Shown here one piece after another: positions 1 to 10,670 of a stretch of DNA of 57,755 nucleotides; the first letter of the stretch is position 1; each line of letters opens with the position of its first letter. This DNA is from Streptomyces sp. AW19M42. GTDB taxonomy: Bacteria > Actinomycetota > Actinomycetes > Streptomycetales > Streptomycetaceae. The translations under genes and the position numbers were made by a program. Location: positions 1-57,755 of the forward strand of contig CBRG010000184.1 in NCBI GenBank assembly GCA_000470535.1, written 5' to 3'. The notes under the pieces are model-generated. The model was not told the DNA's origin, searched no databases, and was given only the letters and a program-made list of their open reading frames with translations.

Positions 1-577
1 GCGGCAGCCGTCCGGCGGCGGGAACGGCGGGACCCGCGGGCACCGCGCCGCCCAGCCGGGACGTGGCGGGCCAGACGAGGAGCGCGACCAGGGCGATCGA
101 GGCGAACGGCAGGCGGTGGCCGCCGCCCAGGTGGGGGATCGTCAGGTAGAGGATGCCGGCGGTCGCGGAGACGCTGAGCAGCCCCAGGGACGAGGTCCGG
201 TGCGGATCGCGCTGGGCGGCGATGCCCGCCGCGGCGACCGCGGTCGCCGTGCCGGAGCCGAAGCCGCCGACGACCACACCCATGACCACCAGCGGTACGG
301 AACCGGCCAGCGCCGCGCAGCCGTAGCCGAGCGCGGCCAGTACCAGCCCGATCCGTGCGGGTCTGCGCGGCCCGTACGTCTCGACCCGGCCCGCCAGGCA
401 GAACCCGGCACAGGCCGAACTCAGCAGCAGGGCGCTGCCGACCAGACCGCCCTGGGCCGGGCTGAGGCCCAGATAGACGGAGAGCCTCCCCACGATGGTG
501 GGGAGCAGATATGAGGCGAGGTAGCCGGCGGTGAACACGGCGACCAGCGGCCACGCGGCGCGAGGGCGCGAGGACAT
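1..577 (-). CDS. MFS transporter, 3' end beyond window
   Basis: Major facilitator membrane transporter; the C-terminal part lies beyond the left edge. The visible 192 residues begin MSSRPRAAWPLVAVFTAGYL and contain about six hydrophobic helices rich in Gly and Ala. The loop GRVETYGPRRPARIG fits MFS motif A between helices 2 and 3. The start at 577 is preferred because AGGA lies 7 bases upstream; an in-frame ATG at 595 (MSSGTP) has a poorer ribosome site. Substrate unknown. It is divergent from the sugar kinase at 911 and separated from it by about 330 bp. The family call is strong; function beyond transport cannot be inferred. Confidence 0.75.
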   Translation of the reverse strand, partial: MSSRPRAAWPLVAVFTAGYLASYLLPTIVGRLSVYLGLSPAQGGLVGSALLLSSACAGFCLAGRVETYGPRRPARIGLVLAALGYGCAALAGSVPLVVMGVVVGGFGSGTATAVAAAGIAAQRDPHRTSSLGLLSVSATAGILYLTIPHLGGGHRLPFASIALVALLVWPATSRLGGAVPAGPAVPAAGRLP

Positions 578-910
578 GGGCGTTCCTGAAGACATGCCAG
601 AAGAGGCGGAGAAGACAGCGAAGGGGTAAGGCGAAAACGCAGAAAATGAAGGAAATGCGAAGAAGTCGACACACTCGCCGGAAAACGCCTCCAACGGTGC
701 TCGCGGGCCAATTTGTATCAAGCGCCCCCGCCTGACCGAAAGTCGCCTCGCTGTGATCTGAGCCACTTATGTGTTTGCCATGCTTATATGCGGGTAGCAA
801 CGCAGGTTTATGCAGGTCAGGCTCTGTGGCAACAGACTCGGCGCGGACCCCCCGAACGGCGGAGTGAATCGGGCACACTGGCCGGAACTGCCACGACCGG
901 GGAGTGCAAG
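578..910. other. Divergent intergenic region, AT-rich for this genome
   Basis: About 330 bp between two divergent genes. Positions 600-830 are clearly richer in A and T than the flanks, with purine-rich runs around 601-665. No gene, strong hairpin or clear operator was recognised. It presumably holds both promoters. Confidence 0.4.
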
Positions 911-2017
911 GTGAGCACTGGGATGCCAGGAATCGACCCACTGGACGGACTGCGCGCGCCGCAGGACCCGGACTGCGACGTCTTCCTCACCGGCACGGTC
1001 TTCCTCGACATCATCTTCACCGGCCTGGACAGCGCCCCCGTGCGCGGCACCGAGTCCTGGGCACGCGGCATGGGCTCCAGCCCCGGCGGGGTCGCCAACA
1101 TGGCCACCGCACTGGCCCGGCTCGGCCTGCACACCTCACTGGCCGCGGCCTTCGGCGACGACCACTACGGCGAGTACTGCTGGGACGCCCTGGAGCAGGG
1201 CGAGGGCATCGACCTCTCGATGTCGCACACCGTCCGCGGCTGGCACTCCCCCGTGACCGTCTCCATGGCGTACGAGGGCGAGCGGACGATGGTCTCGCAC
1301 GGCCACGAGGCCCCGCCCCCCGTCGCACCCGGCCCGGTCGCCACCACCGCCTTCCCCCAGTGCCCGCCGCGGGCCCGCGCCTCCGTCGCCTCGCTCGTCC
1401 CGGGCCGCAGCGAGCCATGGGTGGCCGCGGCCGCCCGCAGCGGCGCCATGGTCTTCGCGGACGTCGGCTGGGACGAGACCGGCCGCTGGGATCTGGCGGG
1501 GCTGACCGACCTGGCGCACTGCCAGGCGTTCCTCCCCAACGCACAGGAGGCCATGCGCTACACCCGTACCGACTGCCCCCGCGCCGCCGCGCACGCGCTC
1601 GCTGAGCACGTACCGCTCGCCGTCGTCACGCTCGGTGCGGAGGGCGCCTACGCGGTCGACGCGGCCACCGGGACCGCCGCCGAGGTCCCCGCGATCGCGG
1701 TCGAGGCGCTCGACCCGACCGGCGCGGGCGACGTCTTCGTCGCCGGGTTCGTCACCGGCACCCTGGCCAACTGGCCGCTCGCGGACCGGCTCGCCTTCGC
1801 CGGACTCACCGCCGCCCTCTCCGTCCAGGAGTTCGGCGGCTCACTGTCGGCCCCCGGCTGGGCGGAGATCGCCGCCTGGTGGCAGCAGGTCCGCACCTGC
1901 GCCGACCAGGACCCGGCGGCGCTCCAGCGGTACGCGTTCCTCCAGGACCTGCTCCCGGCCACGGCCCGCCACTGGCCGCTGCGCAGGGCCGTCCCGACGA
2001 TCGGCTTCCGGCCGTGA
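911..2017 (+). CDS. PfkB/ribokinase-family carbohydrate kinase
   Basis: Predicted cytosolic ATP-dependent kinase of a sugar or nucleoside, 368 residues. The family's C-terminal signature is visible as LDPTGAGDVFVAGF, with the catalytic Asp in GAGD. The N-terminal substrate-site signature is GSSPGGVANMATALARLGL, and GDDHYGEY follows it as in ribokinases. I chose GTG 911 because GGGGAG at 899-904 sits 6 bases upstream. The open frame extends back to 713, but that stretch reads as non-coding upstream DNA. No sugar transport genes lie beside it, so the substrate cannot be assigned. Confidence 0.85.
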   Translation: MSTGMPGIDPLDGLRAPQDPDCDVFLTGTVFLDIIFTGLDSAPVRGTESWARGMGSSPGGVANMATALARLGLHTSLAAAFGDDHYGEYCWDALEQGEGIDLSMSHTVRGWHSPVTVSMAYEGERTMVSHGHEAPPPVAPGPVATTAFPQCPPRARASVASLVPGRSEPWVAAAARSGAMVFADVGWDETGRWDLAGLTDLAHCQAFLPNAQEAMRYTRTDCPRAAAHALAEHVPLAVVTLGAEGAYAVDAATGTAAEVPAIAVEALDPTGAGDVFVAGFVTGTLANWPLADRLAFAGLTAALSVQEFGGSLSAPGWAEIAAWWQQVRTCADQDPAALQRYAFLQDLLPATARHWPLRRAVPTIGFRP

Positions 2018-2150
2018 CCGGGCGGGCCGCGCCCCGCCCACGAAAACCTCTCGGCGTTGTCACTACGGAGTCGTAGGCTTGGTACTCCAGAGGTTGTCGA
2101 GCAGCGAGAACCCTGCAACGGGAGGTATGCGCAGGCCCGAGGGCCGGCCC

Positions 2151-4280
<2,130 letters not shown>

Positions 4281-4289
4281 CAGCGCACC

Positions 4290-4754
4290 ATGTCGATCGA
4301 CGTCAACAACGAGTCCGGAACCGAGGTCGACGAGCAGGCGATCCTCGACATCGCCCGCTACGCACTCGCCCGGATGCGGATCCACCCGCTCTCCGAGCTC
4401 TCGGTGATCGTGGTGGACACCGACGCCATGGAACAGCTCCACATCCAGTGGATGGACCTGACGGGCCCGACCGATGTCATGTCCTTCCCGATGGACGAGC
4501 TGCGTCCGCCGGCCAAGGACGACGAGGAGCCCCCGCAGGGGCTCCTCGGTGACATCGTGCTCTGCCCGGAGGTCGCCAAGAAGCAGGGCGAGGACGCCGA
4601 GACGCAGCACTCCATGGACGAGGAGCTCCAGCTCCTCACCGTCCACGGGGTGCTGCACCTGCTCGGTTACGACCACGAGGAGCCGGACGAGAAGGCCGAG
4701 ATGTTCGGCCTCCAGGCGGCGATCGTGGACGGCTGGCGCGTGAGCGCGGCGTGA
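4290..4754 (+). CDS. ybeY: Endoribonuclease YbeY
   Basis: Zn-dependent endoribonuclease involved in 16S rRNA 3' end maturation and ribosome quality control. The diagnostic metal motif [13 protein letters not shown] (HxxxHxxxxxH) is near residue 120, and the DVMSFPMDE segment typical of the family is present. At 154 residues it has a slightly short C-terminus, ending right after the DGWR motif. It begins 9 bases after phoH, and the membrane protein gene starts 27 bases downstream, consistent with a phoH-ybeY-corC-like operon. Confidence 0.96.
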   Translation: MSIDVNNESGTEVDEQAILDIARYALARMRIHPLSELSVIVVDTDAMEQLHIQWMDLTGPTDVMSFPMDELRPPAKDDEEPPQGLLGDIVLCPEVAKKQGEDAETQHSMDEELQLLTVHGVLHLLGYDHEEPDEKAEMFGLQAAIVDGWRVSAA

Positions 4755-4781
4755 CGGCCCGTCGCCCGCCCCCACCGTCTC

Positions 4782-6074
4782 GTGAGCCTGCCGCTCGTCT
4801 TCGGCGTCGTCCTGCTGATCGTCGTCGGCTGGCTGGCGGCGTGCGCCGAGGCCGGTATCGCGCGTACGTCCAGCTTCCGGGCGGCCGAAGCGGTCCGCTC
4901 GGGCCGGCGCGGCGGCGACAAGCTGGAACAGGTCGCGGCCGATCCCACGCGCTATCTCAACGTCGCCCTGCTGGTGCGGGTCGCCTGCGAGATGTCGGCC
5001 GGGGTGCTGGTCACCTACGCCTCCCTCAAGGAACTCCCGGAGACCTGGGAGGCGCTGGCCGTCGCCATGGCGGTGATGGTCCTCGTCTCCTACGTCGCCA
5101 TCGGCGTCTCGCCGCGCACCATCGGCCGCCAGCACCCGCTGAACACGGCCACGGCGGCCGCGTACGTCCTCCTGCCGCTGGCTAGGATCATGGGCCCGAT
5201 CCCGCAGCTGCTGATCCTCCTCGGCAACGCGCTGACACCGGGCAAGGGGTTCCGCAAGGGACCGTTCGCCAGCGAGGCGGAACTGCGGGCCATGGTCGAC
5301 CTCGCGGAACAGGAGTCGCTGATCGAGGACGAGGAGCGCCGCATGGTGCACTCCGTCTTCGAGCTCGGTGACACGCTCGTGCGCGAGGTGATGGTGCCGC
5401 GCACCGACCTGGTCTGCATCGAGCGCTACAAGACGATCCGGCAGGCGCTCACCCTCGCGCTGCGCTCCGGTTTCTCGCGGATCCCGGTCACCGGGGAGAA
5501 CGAGGACGACATCGTCGGGATCGTCTATCTGAAGGACCTGGTCCGCAAGACGCACATCAACCGCGAGTCGGAGGCCGATCTGGTCTCCACCGCGATGCGC
5601 CCCGCGGCGTTCGTGCCCGACACGAAGAACGCCGGTGACCTGCTGCGCGAGATGCAGCAGGACCGCAGCCATGTCGCCGTCGTGATCGACGAGTACGGCG
5701 GTACGGCGGGCATCGTCACGATCGAGGACATCCTGGAGGAGATCGTCGGCGAGATCACCGACGAGTACGACCGCGAACTCCCGCCGGTCCAGGAGCTGGA
5801 GAACGGCTGCTTCCGGGTCACCGCGCGCCTCGACATCGGGGACCTCGGTGAGCTGTTCGGCCTTGACGAGTACGACGACGAGGACGTGGAGACGGTCGGC
5901 GGGCTGCTCGCGAAGGCGCTGGGCAGGGTCCCGATCGCCGGGGCGTCCTCGGAGGTGGAGCTGCCCGACGGGCGCCGGCTGCGGCTCACCGCCGAGTCCC
6001 CGGCGGGCCGCCGGAACAAGATCGTTACGGTGCTGGTGGAGCCGCTGGCTCCGCCGGAGGAGGAGGCGGCATGA
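4782..6074 (+). CDS. DUF21/CBS-domain HlyC/CorC-family membrane protein
   Basis: Integral membrane protein of the hemolysin-C/CorC family (430 residues), related to CNNM Mg2+ and divalent-cation transporters. Order of domains: DUF21 transmembrane region (about 1-170), paired CBS domains (about 195-315, with VREVMVPRTD and the DEYGGTAGIVTIEDILEEI signature), then the C-terminal transporter-associated domain. The GTG start is 27 bases after ybeY, and the stop overlaps the next ATG by four bases (ATGA), indicating translational coupling. Old hemolysin names for this family are misleading; a role in cation homeostasis is more likely, but not shown by the sequence. Confidence 0.92.
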   Translation: MSLPLVFGVVLLIVVGWLAACAEAGIARTSSFRAAEAVRSGRRGGDKLEQVAADPTRYLNVALLVRVACEMSAGVLVTYASLKELPETWEALAVAMAVMVLVSYVAIGVSPRTIGRQHPLNTATAAAYVLLPLARIMGPIPQLLILLGNALTPGKGFRKGPFASEAELRAMVDLAEQESLIEDEERRMVHSVFELGDTLVREVMVPRTDLVCIERYKTIRQALTLALRSGFSRIPVTGENEDDIVGIVYLKDLVRKTHINRESEADLVSTAMRPAAFVPDTKNAGDLLREMQQDRSHVAVVIDEYGGTAGIVTIEDILEEIVGEITDEYDRELPPVQELENGCFRVTARLDIGDLGELFGLDEYDDEDVETVGGLLAKALGRVPIAGASSEVELPDGRRLRLTAESPAGRRNKIVTVLVEPLAPPEEEAA

Positions 6075-6424
6075 CTCCGAAGGAGCTGCGGGCGTTCTGC
6101 CTGGAGTTCAACGCGAGCACCGAGGAGTTCCCGTTCGGGCCGGAGGCGTCCGTCTTCAAGGTGCTCGGCAAGATGTTCGCGCTGAGTGCGCTGGACGCGC
6201 GGCCGCTGACGGTGAACCTCAAGTGCGACCCCGACGACGCGGTGCGGCTCCGGGAGGAGTACGAGGCCGTGGCGCCGGGGTGGCACATGAACAAGCGGCA
6301 CTGGAACACGGTGACGGTGTCGGGGCTGCCGGCGGCGAAGCTGCGTGAGCTGATCGAGGACAGTTACGACCTGGTGGTGGCGGGGTTGCCCCGGGCGGAG
6401 CGGTTGCGGCTCGACCGGGGGTAG
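6071..6424 (+). CDS. MmcQ/YjbR-family protein
   Basis: Small 117-residue cytosolic protein of the MmcQ/YjbR family. Seen: N-terminal TPKELRAFCLEFNASTEEFPFG, the KMFAL strand, LKCDPDDAVRLREEY, and the characteristic MNKRHWNTV segment followed by a C-terminal helix (LIEDSYDLVVAGLP). Members have a CyaY-like double-wing fold and are often called DNA-binding, but no biochemical role is established. Start overlaps the preceding stop as ATGA, so it is the last gene of the phoH operon. Confidence 0.9.
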   Translation: MTPKELRAFCLEFNASTEEFPFGPEASVFKVLGKMFALSALDARPLTVNLKCDPDDAVRLREEYEAVAPGWHMNKRHWNTVTVSGLPAAKLRELIEDSYDLVVAGLPRAERLRLDRG

Positions 6425-6465
6425 GTGGGGGCGTTTCGGGGGATCCGCCGCCGGGCCCCCGCCCC

Positions 6466-7479
6466 TCAATCGCCGGAGGCGCTTAATTTCGCCCCGGCCG
6501 GGCTTGAGGTCGCCCCGGCGGGGCTTGAGGCGCGCGTGAGGCCGGAGTTTCCCAGGCCCGTTGCCACCACTCCCGCGCCGACGATCAGCAGGCCCGCGGG
6601 CACCGCCACCGCGGTCCGGACTCCGTCGTACAGCGAGTTGTCGGCCGTCGCGATCACGCCGAGCAGCGGGATGCCGATGGTGAGGCCCACCTGCTGGGTG
6701 GTGGTGACGAGGCCCGTCGCAAGGCCCTGCTCCTCGTTCGGCACGCCCGAGGTGACGGTCAGCCCGTACGCGATGATCGCGCCCAGGTGGCAGACGCTGG
6801 CCAGCGAGACCGCGGCGGTCGCCAGCCAGATGCCCGAGTCCGCGCCGAGGCCCAGCAGCGCCGCGATGAACAGGCCCTGGCCGAGGAGCGAGAAGGACAG
6901 GGTTCGCCGGGCCCCGTTCCGGCAGATCACCTTCGGGGCGTACACCCCGGCCGCCACAGAGGCGAGGCCCTGCACCCCGAAGACCAGCCCGGTCCCGAAC
7001 GCCGAGAGGTCCAGCACCTCCTGGAGATACAGGGTCAGGACGAAGACGACGGTGCTCATCATCGAGAAGGTGAGCAGCCCGCTCAGGTTGCCGAAGGCCA
7101 CGGTGCGGCGGCGCAGCATCGGCAGCGAGACCAGCGGGGCCGTCGCACGCGGTTCGACGACCGCGAAGGCGATGAGCAGCGCGACCCCGAGGACGAGGGC
7201 GATCTGTACGTCTTTGCGCCCGAAGCCGTGCTCGGCCGCCGTGGAGAGGGCGTAGATCAGGGCGAGGAGCCCGCCGGTGACCGTGGCCGCACCGGGGATG
7301 TCGAGCCGCGGCCGGTCCGGCGTGCGGGATTCGGTGAGCAGCGCGGGGGCCGTCGCGAGCACCGCCACCGCGGCCACCGCCAGCAGCCCCATCGTGGAGC
7401 GCCAGCCCAGGGTGTCGGTGAGGGTCCCGCCGGCGACCATGCCGACGGTGAAGCCGAGGGAGAGCAGCGTGCCGCTCAT
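6466..7479 (-). pseudogene. 5'-truncated DHA2-type MFS drug exporter
   Basis: The frame resembles the C-terminal two thirds of a 14-helix DHA2 (EmrB/QacA-type) exporter. It enters at helix 5: MSGTLLSLGFTVGMVAGGTL contains the motif C Gly pattern, and the rest runs on through the later helices (TLYLQEVLDLSAFGTGLVFG). Helices 1-4 and motif A are missing. The open frame continues to 7611, but residues encoded at 7480-7611 are Arg/Pro-rich and not membrane-like. The C-terminal tail runs into the 21-bp repeats. There are no internal frameshifts, so the loss looks like a single 5' deletion. A functional short transporter is unlikely. Confidence 0.75.
6489..6530. repeat. Two tandem 21-bp repeats in an intergenic GC element
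   Basis: Positions 6489-6509 and 6510-6530 are near-identical tandem copies (20 of 21). They sit within a Gly/Pro-codon-like GC-rich stretch of the type common after genes in Streptomyces. On the minus strand they are read as the last residues (SSPAGAT, SSPAGAK) of the truncated MFS frame, so that protein tail is probably read-through of the repeat. Confidence 0.6.
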
Positions 7480-7611
7480 GCCGAGCGCGCAGTCGCGCAG
7501 TGGACCCTCCGGCCGCAGAGGCTGTCGGGGCATGATGCGCCAGGTCCCGGGGATGAGTCGGGCCGGGCGCCCGGATGCCGCGCCGGTCCGCACGCTTCGT
7601 ATGCTCGGCAC

Positions 7612-7965
7612 ATGAGCGATAGCACCGACCTCGGCGCCGAGGACCGCAAGATCGTCACGCTGGCGCGCAGCGCCCGCGCCCGCAACGGTGTGCCGGAGGG
7701 CGCGGCCGTACGGGACGAGACCGGACGTACGTATGTGGCGGGCACGGTGGAGCTGGAGTCGCTGCGCCTGAGCGCGCTGCGGACCGCCGTCGCCATGGCC
7801 GTGGCGAGCGGCGCGACGTCACTGGAGGCGGCCGCGGTCGTCTCGGAGGCCGAGACGCCTTCGCCGGAGGACCGCGCCGCCGTACGGGACCTGGGAGGGG
7901 CGGACACCCCGGTGCTGCTCGCCGGGCCGGACGGGGTGCTGCGGCTCACCGTGACGGCGGGCTGA
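7612..7965 (+). CDS. Cytidine deaminase-like protein lacking catalytic residues
   Basis: 117 residues resembling the cytidine deaminase fold (MSDSTDLGAEDRKIVTLARS, then GAAVRDETGRTYVAGTVELE). Genuine Cdd enzymes have a Cys/His-Ala-Glu motif and PCxxC for Zn. Here the first position reads LSALRTAVAMA and no PCxxC exists, so deaminase activity is not expected. ATG 7612 is preferred over the long upstream extension of the frame, which lies inside the opposite-strand MFS relic. Position between the phoH operon and era is usual for Streptomyces cdd-like genes. It could be a regulatory or structural relic; conservation of a full-length reading frame argues for some function. Confidence 0.75.
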   Translation: MSDSTDLGAEDRKIVTLARSARARNGVPEGAAVRDETGRTYVAGTVELESLRLSALRTAVAMAVASGATSLEAAAVVSEAETPSPEDRAAVRDLGGADTPVLLAGPDGVLRLTVTAG

Positions 7966-7985
7966 CCTCCGCAGGACCAGCACAC

Positions 7986-8032
7986 CGTGTGCGAACGCCC
8001 GGCATCCCATCGGTGCCGGGCGTTCGCACACG
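7986..8032 (+). terminator. Strong hairpin terminator
   Basis: Perfect 19-bp inverted repeat with a 9-base loop, 20 bp after the stop of the deaminase-like gene. Arms are 7986-8004 and 8014-8032; core GCGAACGCCCGGC. No long T run follows, as is common in Streptomyces. Confidence 0.85.
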
Positions 8033-8052
8033 ATGCGCCGGAAGCGTGGATC

Positions 8053-8078
8053 TTGACAGTATCTGATGGCCCATCAGA
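8053..8078 (+). promoter_or_regulatory. TTGACA -35 box with overlapping palindrome
   Basis: A consensus TTGACA at 8053-8058 is followed 3 bases later by the perfect palindrome TCTGATGG-C-CCATCAGA (8062-8078), lying in the promoter spacer. The layout suggests a repressor or activator operator controlling the WxL-like gene at 8183. The regulator is not identified. Confidence 0.6.
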
Positions 8079-8182
8079 AAGTGCCTTTCGCTTCCATTGA
8101 CTTCTTTTCGGCCGGAGTCATCAATGGCCCCCTGCCGGCGCGGAAGAGCCGCCGCGCCGCACATTCCGCAGGAGGGGGCTCC

Positions 8183-9550
8183 ATGAGCGCAGCCATTCGA
8201 AGATCCGACAGCCCGGAAACGCGGCGCGGAAGCCGCCGCTGGGCCGCCGCGCTGGGGGTGGGCGCGCTCGTCGTCACCGGGGGAGGACTGCTCGCCGGAC
8301 CCGCCCAGGCCATGGCGGCGGCATCCGTGGCGGTGGACTTCCCGACCCACTGCATCCCGCCCGCGATCGCCGGGATCCCGCCGATCGACGGGACGACCTC
8401 GGCCCAGATCAGCGTCGACAACGCGGCCCCGAAGGTCGGCGACACGGTCACGGTGACGTACACCGTCGTCAAACCGGCCGCGAGCAACCCGGTCGATCTG
8501 GCGCTGCCCGCCGACATCATGACGCCGACCGGCAAGGTCACCGTCGCCGGTGCGCAGTCCGCCGGCATCACGGTGGCGGGTCCGAAGAAGAACGATCCGG
8601 TGCCCGGCAAGGGCGAGTTCCCGTCGTTCTCCATGACCGGCACTTTCACGGTCACCGCACCCGGTGAGATCACCCTCTCGCCCGGCGACTACAACATCCA
8701 CACCAGCTACATCATGGAGCTGGACACCCCCTGCACGGTCACAGAACCGCCCGCGCCCGTCTCCCAGACGGTCATCGCGACGGACGGCGGCGGCCAGGTC
8801 AACGAGCGCGCCATCCAGCTCGGTGCGGCCTCCGGCGCAGCCGGCGACCAGGTCAGCGTGGTCGGGTCGAAGTTCACCGCGGGCGCGTCCGTCACCCTCG
8901 CCGGCCGGGCCGGGGACGCCCGGACCGGTGACACCGCGACGGCCACCGCGGACGGTTCGGGCGGCTTCACCGGACAGCTCACCGTCAACGACCCGGCGAC
9001 CACCGCGATCGTCGCCTACGAGGGTGCCGCCTGGGACGCCGCCAAGGGTGCGGGCCCCCAGGCCTACACCGTCACCGGAGGCGGCGGCGAGATCCCGGAC
9101 GGGAGCCAGAAGCTGGCCTCGTCAGTCAAGGCGGGCACCCTCTCCATGGCCCAGGCCGGGGACTCCGTCGCACTGTCGGCGGTCGACTTCGGGCAGGGCG
9201 GCGCCTCCACCGGCGCCCTGCGGACGGTGACGGTCAAGGACTTCCGCGGCGGCCCCGCGGGCTGGTCGCTGACCGGCAGGGTCACCGACTTCAAGGGCCC
9301 GGCCGGTGCCGCGATCGGCGCCTCCGCACTTGGTTGGAGTCCGGCCTGCACGACGAAGGCCGGCAGCCCGAGCACCTGCGCGGCCGGTTCCGAGGGTCCG
9401 GTCGGCGGCGCGGGAGCCACGCTGGCCTCCACGCCGAACGGCGCCTTCACCGGAGGCGAGTTCACCGTCGATGCCGGGCTGTCGCTGGACGTGCCGGCGT
9501 ACGCCGCCGCCGGCACCTACTCCGGAGTGCTCACCCTCACCCTGACGTGA
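8183..9550 (+). CDS. Secreted WxL-like surface protein
   Basis: Exported protein of 455 residues. The N-terminus has a twin-Arg-containing basic stretch (RRGSRRWAAALGVGALVV), a hydrophobic core and a likely cleavage after GPAQA or nearby. The mature part is Ser/Thr/Gly-rich beta-sandwich sequence with repeated VTVTYTV- and VSVVGSKFTAGASVTLAG-like strands. The C-terminal third has the feel of a WxL domain: GWSLTGRVTDFKGP, then DVPAYAAAGTYSGVLTLTLT at the very end. The start has GGAGGGGG just upstream. The next gene encodes a DUF916 protein, the partner family of WxL proteins, supporting a wall-associated pair. Assignment is by pattern, not alignment. Confidence 0.75.
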   Translation: MSAAIRRSDSPETRRGSRRWAAALGVGALVVTGGGLLAGPAQAMAAASVAVDFPTHCIPPAIAGIPPIDGTTSAQISVDNAAPKVGDTVTVTYTVVKPAASNPVDLALPADIMTPTGKVTVAGAQSAGITVAGPKKNDPVPGKGEFPSFSMTGTFTVTAPGEITLSPGDYNIHTSYIMELDTPCTVTEPPAPVSQTVIATDGGGQVNERAIQLGAASGAAGDQVSVVGSKFTAGASVTLAGRAGDARTGDTATATADGSGGFTGQLTVNDPATTAIVAYEGAAWDAAKGAGPQAYTVTGGGGEIPDGSQKLASSVKAGTLSMAQAGDSVALSAVDFGQGGASTGALRTVTVKDFRGGPAGWSLTGRVTDFKGPAGAAIGASALGWSPACTTKAGSPSTCAAGSEGPVGGAGATLASTPNGAFTGGEFTVDAGLSLDVPAYAAAGTYSGVLTLTLT

Positions 9551-9638
9551 GCCGGGAGCGCTGATCCACCGGTGGGCCGGGCGCGCACCCGGCCGGTCCA
9601 CCCACTCCGCCAACGCGTGCACCCTGGGGGCCCGCACC

Positions 9639-10598
9639 GTGCGCAAGCCGTCCGTACTCCTGTCGTCCCTGCTGTCCACAGCCCTGCTCCTGCTGGGCGC
9701 CCCCGCGGCCGGCGCCGCCGACAACGGCAGCTGGTCGGTCTTCCCGGCCACCGCCACCGCCGCCACCGGCACCCGGCCGTACTTCTACCTCTCGGCCGAC
9801 CCCGGAGCCACCCTCACCGACAAGGTGACCGTCAAGAACAAGACCGCCGCCCCGCTGACCTTCCGGCTGTACGCGGCCGACGCGTACAACACCGAACGCG
9901 ACGGCGGATTCGCGGTCCGCGCGCAGAACGAGAAGCAGCGCTCCGTCGGCGCCTGGGCCACGACCGACCGCGACCGGGTCACCGTGAAGCCGCACGGCTC
10001 GGTCACCGTGCCCGTCACGATCAAGGTCCCCGAGGACGCCGAACCGGGCGACCACCCCGGCGCCCTCGTCGCGCTGGACGAGCGCATCGACCCCGCCGAC
10101 GCGGGCGCGGTGGCCGTCGGCATCCAGAAGGCCGTCGGCGCCCGGATCTATCTGCGGGTCAACGGCCCGACGATGCCCGCGCTCTCCGTCGACGACGTCG
10201 AGGTCGAGCACACCCAGCCGCTCGTCCCGGGCACCGGAAAGTCCCGCGCCGTCATCTCGTACACGCTCCACAACCGCGGCAACGTCACCCTCAGCCCCAA
10301 GGTCGCACTCAAGGCCGAGGGGCTCTTCGGCCGCACCCTGCTCGCCCGCGAGCTGAGAGGGATCCCGTCCGAGCTGCTGCCCCGCCAGGAGGTCCGGCTC
10401 ACCGAGGAGTGGAAGGGCGCGCCGCAGCTGGAGTGGGGCGAGGTGAAGCTGACCGCCAGCGCCCGCGACACCCGCGAGTCCGCCGCCGCCGGGTACTTCG
10501 CACTGCCCTGGCTGGTCGCCGGGGTGCTCCTGGTACTGCTCGCCGGGGGCGCGGGGCTGTGGATACGGGCACGTCGGAGCCGTCGCCGCAGGGCCTGA
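9639..10598 (+). CDS. DUF916 (WxL-associated) membrane-anchored surface protein
   Basis: 319-residue exported protein: signal peptide (MRKPSVLLSSLLSTALLLLG, cleavage near AGAADN), extracellular beta-rich domain starting SWSVFPATA and matching the DUF916 pattern (YFYLSADPGATLTDKVTVKN, VTVPVTIKVPEDAEPGDHPG), one transmembrane helix near residues 287-309 and an Arg-rich cytoplasmic tail. In Gram-positive WxL loci the DUF916 protein is a peptidoglycan/WxL-binding partner. Start GTG 9639 lies 88 bp after the WxL-like gene; co-transcription is likely. Ligand unknown. Confidence 0.85.
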   Translation: MRKPSVLLSSLLSTALLLLGAPAAGAADNGSWSVFPATATAATGTRPYFYLSADPGATLTDKVTVKNKTAAPLTFRLYAADAYNTERDGGFAVRAQNEKQRSVGAWATTDRDRVTVKPHGSVTVPVTIKVPEDAEPGDHPGALVALDERIDPADAGAVAVGIQKAVGARIYLRVNGPTMPALSVDDVEVEHTQPLVPGTGKSRAVISYTLHNRGNVTLSPKVALKAEGLFGRTLLARELRGIPSELLPRQEVRLTEEWKGAPQLEWGEVKLTASARDTRESAAAGYFALPWLVAGVLLVLLAGGAGLWIRARRSRRRRA

Positions 10599-10670
10599 GA
10601 CGAGCGACCCGGCGGCGCCGCCGACCGCCTTGGTGCGGCAGCGCCGCCGGGATCGGGGACAATGGGCGCC

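Noticed and set aside
713..910. Longer N-terminus for the PfkB kinase
   Set aside because: The segment looks non-coding, and GTG 911 has a good ribosome site and starts just before family homology.
2045..2095. AACCTCT/AGAGGTT inverted repeat before phoH as an operator
   Set aside because: 7-bp arms 37 bp apart are not remarkable in this composition, and no promoter elements align with it.
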